This document shows positions 50,676 to 59,063 of a stretch of 64,000 bases of DNA, piece after piece (the first letter of the stretch is position 1; the number at the start of each line of letters is the position of its first letter). The notes below the pieces were generated by a model that searched no databases, was not told where the DNA came from, and was given only the letters and a program-made list of their open reading frames with translations. Location: assembly GCF_039595395.1 (NCBI RefSeq), contig NZ_JBCNLP010000001.1, forward strand, positions 868,001-932,000, given 5' to 3'. The DNA is from Novosphingobium sp. (lineage in GTDB: Bacteria; Pseudomonadota; Alphaproteobacteria; Sphingomonadales; Sphingomonadaceae). A program made the position numbers and the translations under genes.

Positions 50676-51386
50676 ATGCCCGGCAAGATATACCCCGATG
50701 CCGCTGCCGCTTTGGAAGGCGTGCTGTTCGACGGCATGCTGATCGCAAGCGGAGGCTTTGGCCTCAGCGGCCTGCCCGAGCGCCTGATCGATGCCATTCA
50801 GGCCGCCGGCACGAAGGATCTCACTTTCGCCAGCAACAATGCCGGCATCGACAATGAGGGCATCGGCAAGCTGCTGCGCACAAGGCAGGTCAAGAAGATG
50901 ATCTCCTCCTATGTGGGCGAGAACAAGGAATTCGAACGGCAATATCTGGCGGGCGAACTGGAGGTCGAGTTCACCCCCCAAGGCACGCTGGCCGAACGCA
51001 TGCGCGCTGGCGGAGCGGGCATCCCCGGCTTCTACACCAAGACCGGCGTCGGCACGCTGGTGGCCGAGGGCAAGGAAGTCAAAACCTTCAACGGGCAGGA
51101 CTATATCCTCGAGGAAGGCATCTTTGCCGACCTCGCCATCGTGAAGGGCTGGAAGGCCGACACCACCGGCAATGTCATCTTCCGCAAGACCGCCCGCAAC
51201 TTCAACGTCCCCGCCGCCACCTGTGGCAAAATCACTGTCGTTGAAGTGGAAGAGATCGTCGAACCGGGGCAACTCGATCCGGATGCGATCCATCTGCCCG
51301 GTGTCTTCGTGCAGCGCCTCGTGCTGGGCGCGCCCTATGACAAGAAGATCGAATTCCGCACCACGCGCAAGCGGGAGGACGCATAA
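50676..51386 (+). CDS. scoA: 3-oxoacid CoA-transferase subunit A
   Basis: Alpha subunit of succinyl-CoA:3-ketoacid CoA-transferase (SCOT), which activates acetoacetate. The 236-residue protein has GMLIASGGFGLSGLPERLID, FASNNAGIDNEGIG, FTPQGTLAERMRAGGAGIPGFYT and KTFNGQDYILEE, all standard. ATG 50676 has GGGAGAG upstream. The stop overlaps the beta-subunit ATG (TAATG), as expected for a heteromeric enzyme. Confidence 0.95.
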   Translation: MPGKIYPDAAAALEGVLFDGMLIASGGFGLSGLPERLIDAIQAAGTKDLTFASNNAGIDNEGIGKLLRTRQVKKMISSYVGENKEFERQYLAGELEVEFTPQGTLAERMRAGGAGIPGFYTKTGVGTLVAEGKEVKTFNGQDYILEEGIFADLAIVKGWKADTTGNVIFRKTARNFNVPAATCGKITVVEVEEIVEPGQLDPDAIHLPGVFVQRLVLGAPYDKKIEFRTTRKREDA

Positions 51387-52021
51387 TGCCCTGGAATCGT
51401 GATGAAATGGCCGCCCGCGCCGCCCGCGAACTGCAGGACGGCTTCTATGTGAACCTTGGCATCGGCATCCCCACGCTGGTCGCCAACCATGTGCCCGAGG
51501 GCGTGACCGTCACGCTGCAGAGCGAAAACGGCATGCTCGGCATCGGCCCCTTTCCCTACGAAGGCGAGGAAGATGCCGACCTTATCAACGCCGGCAAGCA
51601 GACCATCAGCGAACTGCCCCAATCGGCCTATTTCGACAGCGCCACCAGCTTCGGCATGATCCGCGGCGGGCATATCGACCTGACCGTGCTGGGCGCGATG
51701 GAAGTGTCCGAGAACGGCGACATCGCCAACTGGATGATCCCCGGCAAGATGATCAAGGGCATGGGCGGGGCGATGGACCTCGTTGCGGGCGTGAAGAAGA
51801 TCATCGTGGTGATGGAGCATAACGCCAAGGACGGCTCGCCCAAGTTCATCCCCGCCTGCACCCTGCCGCTGACGGGGCTGGGCGTGGTGGACATGATTGT
51901 GACGGATCTGGCGGTGTTCCAGCGGGCGGATCATGCCTCGCCCTTCAAGCTGGTGGAGCTGGCGCCGGGGGTGAGCGTGGAAGAGGTGCGCGAGAAGACG
52001 TCAGCGAAGTTTGTCGAGTAA
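51386..52021 (+). CDS. scoB: 3-oxoacid CoA-transferase subunit B
   Basis: Beta subunit of the same CoA-transferase. The 211-residue protein has GFYVNLGIGIPTLVANHVP and the catalytic glutamate in LQSENGMLGIGPFPYEGEE, then GGHIDLTVLGAMEVSENGDIANW. Coupled to scoA. A repeat copy starts 20 bases after its stop. Confidence 0.95.
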   Translation: MPWNRDEMAARAARELQDGFYVNLGIGIPTLVANHVPEGVTVTLQSENGMLGIGPFPYEGEEDADLINAGKQTISELPQSAYFDSATSFGMIRGGHIDLTVLGAMEVSENGDIANWMIPGKMIKGMGGAMDLVAGVKKIIVVMEHNAKDGSPKFIPACTLPLTGLGVVDMIVTDLAVFQRADHASPFKLVELAPGVSVEEVREKTSAKFVE

Positions 52022-52041
52022 GGTTTGAAGGCAAAAGATGT

Positions 52042-52274
52042 GCGAGGGGGTTACCCCCTCGCGCTCCCATGACGTCTTCCGACGAAGCGGTAGTGGCGCC
52101 CGATCATAGCACCCAGCCTCTCCACCCGCGCCAAAGCGCCGCAGGCTATCGAATCCCGGAACATCAACGCTGCGCCATCAGAACCTGCCTGCGGCGCAGC
52201 AAACTGAGCGTAACGCCGAACCCGATGCGCAACGCAGACATTAAAGGGAGCGCGAGGGTGTAACACCCTCGCAT
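52042..52274 (+). repeat. Nested palindromic intergenic element, copy G (forward)
   Basis: The clearest full copy, 233 bp. Left hairpin GCGAGGGGG-TTA-CCCCCTCGC (52042-52062), GCTCCCATGACGTCTTCCGACGA, core with CTCTCCACCCGCGCC and two GCCGCAGGC / GCCTGCGGCGC segments, right end AAAGGGAGC-GCGAGGGTG-TAA-CACCCTCGC (52252-52272). Between convergent scoB and emrB. Confidence 0.9.
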
Positions 52275-52298
52275 TATCCTCCCTTCAATCCCCTAAAA

Positions 52299-53840
52299 TC
52301 AATCCGCCGCGATCGGCCCCGAGGGCGGCGCGGGGCGACGGGTGAACCACACCAGCCCCATCATCACCAGCGAGCCGATCCCGCTGACGTAGAAGATATC
52401 GATCGACGACAGGGTATAGGCCTGATGGATCAGCTCCTGGGTCATCACGCCCAGCCCATGGGCCTTGTCGATTCCCATCCCCTGCATCTGCGAAACCGAG
52501 GCGTTGTAGGCGGGGTTCCCCAGATTTGCTGCCTCGGCCAGGCGGCTTTGGTGCAGGATCTCGCGGTGATCCCAGAAGGTGGTGGTCGCGCTGGCCGCAA
52601 AGCCGCCGCCGGTGATGCGGGCGAAGTTGGTCAGGCCCGTGGCGGCCGGGATGCGGTGAGGGGGCAGCTTGTCGAGGCAGATGGTGGTCAGCGAGATGAA
52701 GAACACGCCCATCGCCAGCCCCTGCACCAGGATGGGCAGAATATAGTGCCAGAGGTCGGTGTCGGAGGTGAAGCCGGTGCGCATCAGGAAGGAGACGCCA
52801 AAGGCGCCCAGCGAGAAGCTGGCCAGCCAGCGGATGTCGATCTTGTTCGAGAGGCGCGCGTTGAGCGGCGAGATCATGATCGAGACCACACCGGCGGGCG
52901 CGGCGACCAGCCCCGCCCATGTCGCGGTGTAGCCCTGCTGGGTCTGCAGCCACAGCGGCATCAGCAGGTTGTTCGCGAAGAAGCAGGCATAGCCCAGCGT
53001 GAAGCAGATCGTCCCCAGCGCGAAGTTGCGACCCTTGAACAGGGAGAGGTCGACCGCGGGGTTTTCCTCGGTCAGCTCCCAGATGATCCAGGCGATGAAG
53101 GCGATGCCCGAGATGATCGCCATGGTCACGATGGTCGAGTTGTTGAACCAGTCGCGATTGTTGCCAAGGTCCAGCACCACCTGCAGCGTGCCGACCCAGG
53201 TGATCAGCAGCACCAGCCCGACCACATCGATGGGCAGCTTCATGGGCGGCGTGTTATAGGGGCGCAGCTTGGTGATCAGGGCGCCCACGGTGAGGAAACC
53301 GATCGGCACGTTGATCAGGAAGATCCAGCCCCACTGGTAGTGGTCGGAGATATAGCCGCCCAGAATCGGCCCCATCACCGGGCCGATCAGCGCCGTCATC
53401 GACCAGATCGAGAGGGCGAGGCCGCGCTTTTCCGGCGGGAACACCGCCATCAGCAGCGCCTGACTGCCCGGAATCATCGGGCCCGAAACAGCCCCCTGCA
53501 ACAGGCGGAAGATCACCAGCGAGGGCAGCGACCAAGCCAGACCGCACAGCGCCGAAGCCACGGTGAACAGCGCGACACTGGTGGTGAAGGTGGTCACCAC
53601 GCCGAAGCGGCGCATGAACCAGCCGGTCAACGGCACGGTGACGCCATTGGCCATGGCAAAGGCGGTGATGACCCAGGTGGCGGTGTCGCTGCTCTCGCCA
53701 AGGTTGCCGGCGATGGTCTGCAGGGACACGTTGGCGATGGTCGAATCGAGCACCTGCATAAAGGTGCCCAGCGCCAGCGCCAGCGCCACCATGGTCAGCT
53801 CCAGCCCGTGGAGGGGCGGCGGAGCGGCTGGTTCGCTCAT
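52299..53840 (-). CDS. emrB: DHA2-family MFS multidrug efflux permease (EmrB type)
   Basis: Inner-membrane proton-driven pump with about 14 helices (513 residues). The DHA2 motif C region and the opening MQVLDSTIANVSLQTIAGNLG, GPVMGPILGGYISDHYQWGWIFLINVPIGF and RITGGGFAASATTTFWDHRE are typical of EmrB. Its ATG overlaps the emrA stop (ATGA). With emrA and the outer-membrane lipoprotein it forms a complete tripartite efflux system for hydrophobic compounds. Confidence 0.93.
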   Translation of the reverse strand: MSEPAAPPPLHGLELTMVALALALGTFMQVLDSTIANVSLQTIAGNLGESSDTATWVITAFAMANGVTVPLTGWFMRRFGVVTTFTTSVALFTVASALCGLAWSLPSLVIFRLLQGAVSGPMIPGSQALLMAVFPPEKRGLALSIWSMTALIGPVMGPILGGYISDHYQWGWIFLINVPIGFLTVGALITKLRPYNTPPMKLPIDVVGLVLLITWVGTLQVVLDLGNNRDWFNNSTIVTMAIISGIAFIAWIIWELTEENPAVDLSLFKGRNFALGTICFTLGYACFFANNLLMPLWLQTQQGYTATWAGLVAAPAGVVSIMISPLNARLSNKIDIRWLASFSLGAFGVSFLMRTGFTSDTDLWHYILPILVQGLAMGVFFISLTTICLDKLPPHRIPAATGLTNFARITGGGFAASATTTFWDHREILHQSRLAEAANLGNPAYNASVSQMQGMGIDKAHGLGVMTQELIHQAYTLSSIDIFYVSGIGSLVMMGLVWFTRRPAPPSGPIAAD

Positions 53841-54994
53841 TTGGCCGCGCCGCCGTTGGCCGCGATGATCTGGCGGATGCGGGCTTCGACCTCGGGGTTT
53901 TCCTGATCGGTCTGCTGCACCGACAGCTTGTTGGCGACAGCGGCGGCGACCGGCGTGCCGGAGGTGTCGCGTGTGTCGACATCCACCGTGACGGACAGGC
54001 CGATGCGCAGCGGGGTCTTGGTCAGCTCATTGGGGTCAAGGCCGATGCGGACGGGCAGGCGCTGCACGATCTTGATCCAGTTGCCGCTGGCGTTCTGCGC
54101 GGGCAGCAGGGCAAAGGCGCTGCCCGAACCGGCGGACAGCCCGATCACCTTGCCGTGGAATTTGACCTTCTTGCCATAGGCGTCCGAATGCAGGGTCACG
54201 CGCTGGCCGACGCGGATATCGGCAAGCTGGGTCTCGCGGAAATTGGCGTCGACCCAGACCTTGTTCAGCGGCACCACCGCCATCAGCGGCGTGCCTGCCC
54301 CGACCTGCTGGCCAAGCTGCACCGAGCGCTGCGCCACCACGCCATCGACCGGCGCGGAGAGCCGCAAATGGCCCTCGGCAATCGCCATGCGGCGCACCTG
54401 AGCGATGGCGGCCAGCACCTGCGGGTTATGCGCCACATCGGCGCCCTGCACGGCGGAGAGCGCATTGGCCTTGTGGCTCTGCGCCAGTGCCAGCCCGGCC
54501 TGCGCGGTGCGGATGGCGTCGGCGGCGTGGGCAGCCTCTTCGCCCGAGACGGCGCCCTGCTTCACCGCTTCCTGGCGGCGGGCAAGGTCGCTTTTGGCAG
54601 TGGCCAGCGCGGCCTGAGCGCGGGCGATCTCGGCATCGGCCTCATCGACCTGCGTAAAGCCGCCGCGCACGCCGCGCACGGCTTTCGCCAGATCGGCCTC
54701 TGCCGCCGCCATTTGCGCATTGACCAGCGCCGGGTCGAAATCGACCAGCGGTTCGCCCGCCTTCACGCTCTGGGTGTTGTCGGCGTGGAGGGCGATGACG
54801 GTGCCCTGCTCGCGCGCGGTCACCTGCACAATATCGCCCGCGACATAGGCGTCGTCGGTCTCTTCGCTGGCGGGGGCGAAGAACAGCGTGTAGCCGCCCC
54901 AGCCCAGCCCGGCGATCACCACGGCGGCGCCCAGCAGCAGAAGGCCGCGCTTGCGGGTGGTTTTGGCGGAAGACAGCGTGGTTTCGTCACTCAC
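53837..54994 (-). CDS. emrA: HlyD-family efflux adaptor (EmrA type)
   Basis: Periplasmic membrane-fusion protein of 385 residues. N-terminal anchor (GLLLLGAAVVIAGLGWGGYTLFF), split biotinyl-lipoyl halves (AREQGTVIALHADNTQSVKAGEPLVDFDPA and ...SAPVDGVVAQRSVQLGQQVGAGTPLMAVVP, given here in part), an alpha-hairpin (about 95-190) and the NWIKIVQRLPVRIGLDP segment typical of EmrA. Start is GTG 54994. It lies 57 bases downstream of the outer-membrane gene. Confidence 0.93.
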   Translation of the reverse strand: MSDETTLSSAKTTRKRGLLLLGAAVVIAGLGWGGYTLFFAPASEETDDAYVAGDIVQVTAREQGTVIALHADNTQSVKAGEPLVDFDPALVNAQMAAAEADLAKAVRGVRGGFTQVDEADAEIARAQAALATAKSDLARRQEAVKQGAVSGEEAAHAADAIRTAQAGLALAQSHKANALSAVQGADVAHNPQVLAAIAQVRRMAIAEGHLRLSAPVDGVVAQRSVQLGQQVGAGTPLMAVVPLNKVWVDANFRETQLADIRVGQRVTLHSDAYGKKVKFHGKVIGLSAGSGSAFALLPAQNASGNWIKIVQRLPVRIGLDPNELTKTPLRIGLSVTVDVDTRDTSGTPVAAAVANKLSVQQTDQENPEVEARIRQIIAANGGAAK

Positions 54995-55051
54995 AGGGTT
55001 GGCCCCTTTATGGATTTGGTCTGAACGCGGGTTGGACGGGCGGGCGCCCTG

Positions 55052-56548
55052 TTATGGATTGGCTTTGGCGGGCGTGTCGGGGATCGGCGTAAATCCGCCA
55101 CCCATGGCCACCACCAGTTGCACGCGTGCGGAGAGGCCATCGGCGGCCAGACCCGTCTGGGCCTGACGCGCGGTCAGCAGGCGCTGGGCCGAAGACAGCG
55201 TGTCGAACCGCGTGCCAAGGCCACTGCGCAGCCGCACCTGATCGAGCCGCTGGGTCTGCTCCAGCCCCTCAACCACGCGGCCCTGCTCCTCCAGATCGGC
55301 CTTGTTGGTGGCCACGGTGGAGAGCGCGTCAGCCGCTTCCTTCACCGCTTTGACCACCGCATCATTGTACTGCGCGATGGAGATATCGACGCCCGTCACC
55401 GAGGCGCGATAGTTGGCGCGGAGCGCGCCGCCCTCGAAAATGGGCAGATGGATCGCCGGGCCGCCGCCGCCGGTCATCGCCTCGGGCGTGAGCAGATGGG
55501 CAAGGCCCAAGGCGCTGGTGCCGATAAAGGCCTGCAAATTCACATCGGGATAGAAGGAGGCGCGCGAATATTTCACGCCGCCCTGTGCCATCTCCACATG
55601 GGTCAGCGCCGAGGCGATGTCGGCACGGCGCGCCAGCAGGTCGATGGGCAGGGCGTCGGGCACGGGTAGGGCGCTGTCGAAACGCAGCGTCGTCGGCTGG
55701 ATCGTGGCGTAATAATCCGCCCCGCGCCCGGCCAGAGACGCCAGCGCATGCACGGCCATCAGCCGCTGCCCCTCGGCGCGGGTCTGGGCCTGCTGCGCCT
55801 CGGCCAGCAGGGTGCGGGCGGCGGCCATGTCCAGCTCGCTGGCGAGTTTCGCGTTCACCCGCGCCTGCGTCAGATCGAGCTGCTTCTGCCGCGCGCCGAC
55901 AAAATCGACCGACAGCTTGGTCAGCGCCTCGGCCCGCGCCAGATTGACATAGGCCTGCGCCACCGCCCCCGACAGCGACACACGCGCCGCCGCCACATCG
56001 AGCGCCGTGCTGCGCGCGTAAGTCCTGGCGATGCCGATCAGCGCCTTCTGCTTGCCCGCCAGATCGAGCGACCAGGAGAGATCCGCCTCGAGGCTGTTCA
56101 TCGAATTCCACGATCCCCCCAGCGGCGCCGGATAGATCGAGCGGTTCGAAAAGCGCTCCTCGGTAAACGAGCCCTGCGCGCTGACATGCGGCAGCAGCCC
56201 GGCTTTGGTGTAGCGGATCGCGCTTTGCGCCAGATCGATGCGCGCCATCGCCTGTTCCAGCGTCGGGCTGCCCGCCAGAGCATCACCCATGATCCGGTTC
56301 AGCTGCGGGTCATCCAGCGCGGTCCACCACTCGGGCGAAATGGCCATGGCCTCGGGCCCGGTCAGGCCCATGGCGGGGGCATCGGCGACCTTCAGCTTCG
56401 GCTGGTCATGCGGCACCGCCGCGCAGGCGGAGAGCAGGATGACGCCCGCCAGCGCGGCAAGACCACTCAAACAAGGTCTGGGCAGGCTGGCGGGCGTTGC
56501 GCGGGCCACGGGGGGGACGCCGGCCCGGCGCGAATGTGGATCGGTCAT
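55052..56548 (-). CDS. NodT/OprM-type outer-membrane efflux lipoprotein
   Basis: TolC-like channel of 498 residues with a lipobox LLSAC (Cys42) after a long basic N-terminal region. The two outer-membrane-efflux repeats are seen: LARAEALTKLSVDFVGARQK and YLKSS-like helix near the middle, and SIAQYNDAVVKAVKEAADAL near the C-terminus. It ends with FTPIPDTPAKANP. ATG 56548 is used; a GTG two codons earlier is in frame. First gene of the efflux operon; the regulatory region with a palindrome lies just upstream. Confidence 0.9.
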   Translation of the reverse strand: MTDPHSRRAGVPPVARATPASLPRPCLSGLAALAGVILLSACAAVPHDQPKLKVADAPAMGLTGPEAMAISPEWWTALDDPQLNRIMGDALAGSPTLEQAMARIDLAQSAIRYTKAGLLPHVSAQGSFTEERFSNRSIYPAPLGGSWNSMNSLEADLSWSLDLAGKQKALIGIARTYARSTALDVAAARVSLSGAVAQAYVNLARAEALTKLSVDFVGARQKQLDLTQARVNAKLASELDMAAARTLLAEAQQAQTRAEGQRLMAVHALASLAGRGADYYATIQPTTLRFDSALPVPDALPIDLLARRADIASALTHVEMAQGGVKYSRASFYPDVNLQAFIGTSALGLAHLLTPEAMTGGGGPAIHLPIFEGGALRANYRASVTGVDISIAQYNDAVVKAVKEAADALSTVATNKADLEEQGRVVEGLEQTQRLDQVRLRSGLGTRFDTLSSAQRLLTARQAQTGLAADGLSARVQLVVAMGGGFTPIPDTPAKANP

Positions 56549-56685
56549 CAACACGGGTTTCCGTTTTCAGGCGACAGGCTGTCGAAACGCATACTGGCAG
56601 GACGCTCAGCCGCGCGCGCCGTGGAGAGGGGGAGGGCGCAGTCTCGGGTATAGGGGGTGAGCGGCAGGTTGATTATCCCCCATCG

Positions 56686-56704
56686 CGTCATAATAGAAAT
56701 GACG
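56686..56704. promoter_or_regulatory. Palindromic operator candidate upstream of the efflux operon
   Basis: CGTCAT-AATAGAA-ATGACG, a six-bp perfect inverted repeat with a seven-base spacer, set in an AT-rich stretch about 140 bases before the outer-membrane gene. It could be a binding site of the LysR-type regulator encoded upstream or another repressor. Function is inferred from symmetry and position only. Confidence 0.4.
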
Positions 56705-56748
56705 ATTATTGACCAATCAGGGGTGAGGAAGGGATTGAAAGAGAAGAT

Positions 56749-56983
56749 GCGAGGGGGTTACCCCCTCGCGCTCCCATGACGTCTTCCGACGATGGGGCAG
56801 TGGCGCCGAAATGAAGCGCCCCGGCTCTCCACCAGCGCGAGCCAGAGCGCCGCAGGCAATCAATCTGATGACGATAGCGCTGCCTTGGGAAAACTGCCTG
56901 CGGCGCGGCAAACAAAGCGCAACGCCGAACCCGAAGCGCAACGTAGACATTAAAGGGAGCGCGAGGGTGTAACACCCTCGCAT
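56749..56983 (+). repeat. Nested palindromic intergenic element, copy H (forward)
   Basis: Left hairpin GCGAGGGGG-TTA-CCCCCTCGC (56749-56769), GCTCCCATGACGTCTTCCGACGA, core with CTCTCCACCAGCGCG and GCGCCGCAGGC / GCCTGCGGCGC, right end AAAGGGAGC-GCGAGGGTG-TAA-CACCCTCGC (56961-56981). It separates the lysR gene end from the efflux operon promoter region. Confidence 0.9.
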
Positions 56984-56993
56984 CTACTCTTCC

Positions 56994-57947
56994 TTATCCC
57001 TGCCGCCGCTCCTGATTGACCAACACTTCATGCGCCAGCTTCTCCTGCAGGAAGTCCAGCAGCACCCGCACCCGCGCCGGTCGCGCCCGCCCCGGCGGCG
57101 TCACCAGATAGATCGGCCGGGGCGGCACGCTCCATTCGGGCAGCAGCTCGATCAGGCGCCCGTCTTTCAGGTGAGGCGTGATGAAATATTCCGCGATCAC
57201 GCCAATGCCCACGCCGTTGACCAGCGCGGGGATCATGGCGTCGGCGTGGTTGGCGCGATAGCGCGGCTGCACGCGCACGCTGATCGGCTCGGCATGGTGG
57301 GGGGCTCCGCCAGCATCGTTCTGGTGGGCGAAGGTCCATTCCATGGCGTCGGGAATATGGCTGGCCACCACGGCGGGATAGCGGGTGAGATCCTCGGGCC
57401 CCTGCGGCATGCCCAGCCGCTCGATCAGGCTGGGCGCGGCCACCAGCGGGCGGCGCAACGTCCACAGCCGGGTCGAGCGCAGGGTGGAGGCGCCGCTCCC
57501 TTCGAGTTGCACGGCGGCATCGAAGCCCTCGGCGACGATATCGACCTGATTGTCGGTCAGCACCAGATCGACCTCGATATCGGGAAAGCGTTCGAGGAAC
57601 TCGGGCAGGGCCGGGGCGATGATCTCGATGCCCATCGCGCTGAGCGCCGCCAGCCGGACAAGGCCGCGCGGGGAGACGGTCTCCTCGATGATATCGGCCT
57701 CGATGGCGGCGCCGTCGGAGAGGATGCGGGTGGCGCGGGCCAGCGACTGGCGCCCGCTTTCGGTCAGTGTCAGCTTGCGGGTGGTGCGCTGGAACAGGTT
57801 GGTGCGCATCCGCGCCTCCAGCCTTGCCACGGCCTTGGAGACGGTGGTCTTGGCCAGCCCCAGTTCCTCTGCGGCGCGCGAGAAGCTGCCGCGCTGGGCG
57901 ACCTTGGCGAAGATGGCCCAGCCTTCGAAATCGGGGAGAGTGGACAT
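56994..57947 (-). CDS. LysR family transcriptional regulator
   Basis: A 317-residue LysR regulator. The winged helix DNA-binding domain occupies the first 65 residues (FEGWAIFAKVAQRGSFSRAA, LAKTTVSKAVARLEARM), then the substrate-binding domain (LVRLAALSAMGIEIIAPALP, LVNGVGIGVIAEYFI). The efflux operon lies downstream on the same strand, so control of it is plausible but unproved. ATG 57947 starts directly before the helix-turn-helix. The gene is divergent from the SPFH cluster, 117 bases apart, so it may also regulate that. Confidence 0.93.
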   Translation of the reverse strand: MSTLPDFEGWAIFAKVAQRGSFSRAAEELGLAKTTVSKAVARLEARMRTNLFQRTTRKLTLTESGRQSLARATRILSDGAAIEADIIEETVSPRGLVRLAALSAMGIEIIAPALPEFLERFPDIEVDLVLTDNQVDIVAEGFDAAVQLEGSGASTLRSTRLWTLRRPLVAAPSLIERLGMPQGPEDLTRYPAVVASHIPDAMEWTFAHQNDAGGAPHHAEPISVRVQPRYRANHADAMIPALVNGVGIGVIAEYFITPHLKDGRLIELLPEWSVPPRPIYLVTPPGRARPARVRVLLDFLQEKLAHEVLVNQERRQG

Positions 57948-58064
57948 GGAGCGCTGCCTAGCATGGCATCCCCTGTCCGTCCTGTCGCAATTTGCTTGGC
58001 GGGTGGGGTGTGTTGCCCTAGGATGACACCTCGTTGGGGCAGACACCGATCCAAGGATGCGACC

Positions 58065-59054
58065 ATGTTCGATTTCCTGCGCAAACAGTTCATTGACGTC
58101 ATCGAATGGCATGAAAGTCCGGGCCAGGTGGCCTGGCGTGTGCCGTTCGAGGGGCATGAGATCAAGAATGGCGCTCAGTTGACGGTGCGTGACGGGCAGA
58201 TCGCGGCCTTCATGAACGAAGGCCAGTTGGGCGACTATTTCGGCCCCGGCCTGCACACGCTGGAAACCGGCAATCTGCCGGTGCTGACCAGCCTGATGAA
58301 CTGGGACAAGGGCTTCAACTCGCCCTTCAAGTCCGATGTGGTGTTCGTCAGCCTGAAGGAGCAGGCCGGGCTGAAATGGGGCACGCCCCAGCCGGTGACG
58401 GTGCGCGATGCCGAGTTTGGCGCGATCCGTTTGCGGGCCTTTGGCAGCTATTCCTTCAAGGTCGGCGATCTCAAGCTGTTCCTCGACCGCGTGCTGGGCA
58501 CCACCACCGAGGTCTGGGCACAGGGGCTGGAGGCGCAATTGCGCTCGGCCATCGTGACGGCGATTGCCACGGCGCTGGGCGGCGGGGGCATTCCCTTCCT
58601 CGATCTGGCGGCCAATCAGCAGAAGCTGTCGGACACGATCAAGGCCGAGGTCGACAAGGCTTTCGCGCAATGGGGGCTGGTCTGCCTGACCTTCTATGTC
58701 GAGAGCGTGTCCTTGCCCGATGAGGTGCAGGCGCATCTCGACAAGGGCTCCTCGATGCGCGTGCTGGGCGATATGGGCAGCTACACCCGCTTTCAGGCGG
58801 CCGAGGCCATCGAGGCCGCCGCCGGCAGCGATGGCGGCGTGGCCGGGATCGGCGCCGGGGCGGCAGCCGCTGCCGCGCTGGGTGGGGCGATGAGCGCCGG
58901 GCTGGGGCAAGCTGCCGCAGCGGCGGCGCCTGCCGCGCCCGCGGAAGACCCCTTTGCCCTGCTCGAAAAGCTGCACAAGCTGCTGACCATCGGCGCGATC
59001 AGTCAGGAAGAGTTCGACGGCAAGAAGGCTGAAATTCTGGCGCGCGTAAAGTAA
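58065..59054 (+). CDS. SPFH-domain protein with C-terminal SHOCT motif (YdjI/Band_7_1-like)
   Basis: A 329-residue protein. Residues 1-220 form an SPFH/Band 7-type domain of the virion-core or YdjI group: FDFLRKQFIDVIEWHESPG, GQLGDYFGPGLHTLETGNLP and KWGTPQPVTVRDAEFGAIRL are family patterns. A Gly/Ala-rich hydrophobic linker (GVAGIGAGAAAAAALGGAMS, about 262-285) is followed by a SHOCT motif at about 293-328 (EDPFALLEKLHKLLTIGAIS then QEEFDGKKAEIL). The usual C-terminal zinc ribbon is absent. SPFH proteins scaffold membrane microdomains. It starts the operon that runs to the window end. Confidence 0.87.
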   Translation: MFDFLRKQFIDVIEWHESPGQVAWRVPFEGHEIKNGAQLTVRDGQIAAFMNEGQLGDYFGPGLHTLETGNLPVLTSLMNWDKGFNSPFKSDVVFVSLKEQAGLKWGTPQPVTVRDAEFGAIRLRAFGSYSFKVGDLKLFLDRVLGTTTEVWAQGLEAQLRSAIVTAIATALGGGGIPFLDLAANQQKLSDTIKAEVDKAFAQWGLVCLTFYVESVSLPDEVQAHLDKGSSMRVLGDMGSYTRFQAAEAIEAAAGSDGGVAGIGAGAAAAAALGGAMSAGLGQAAAAAAPAAPAEDPFALLEKLHKLLTIGAISQEEFDGKKAEILARVK

Positions 59055-59063
59055 CCACAGGCC

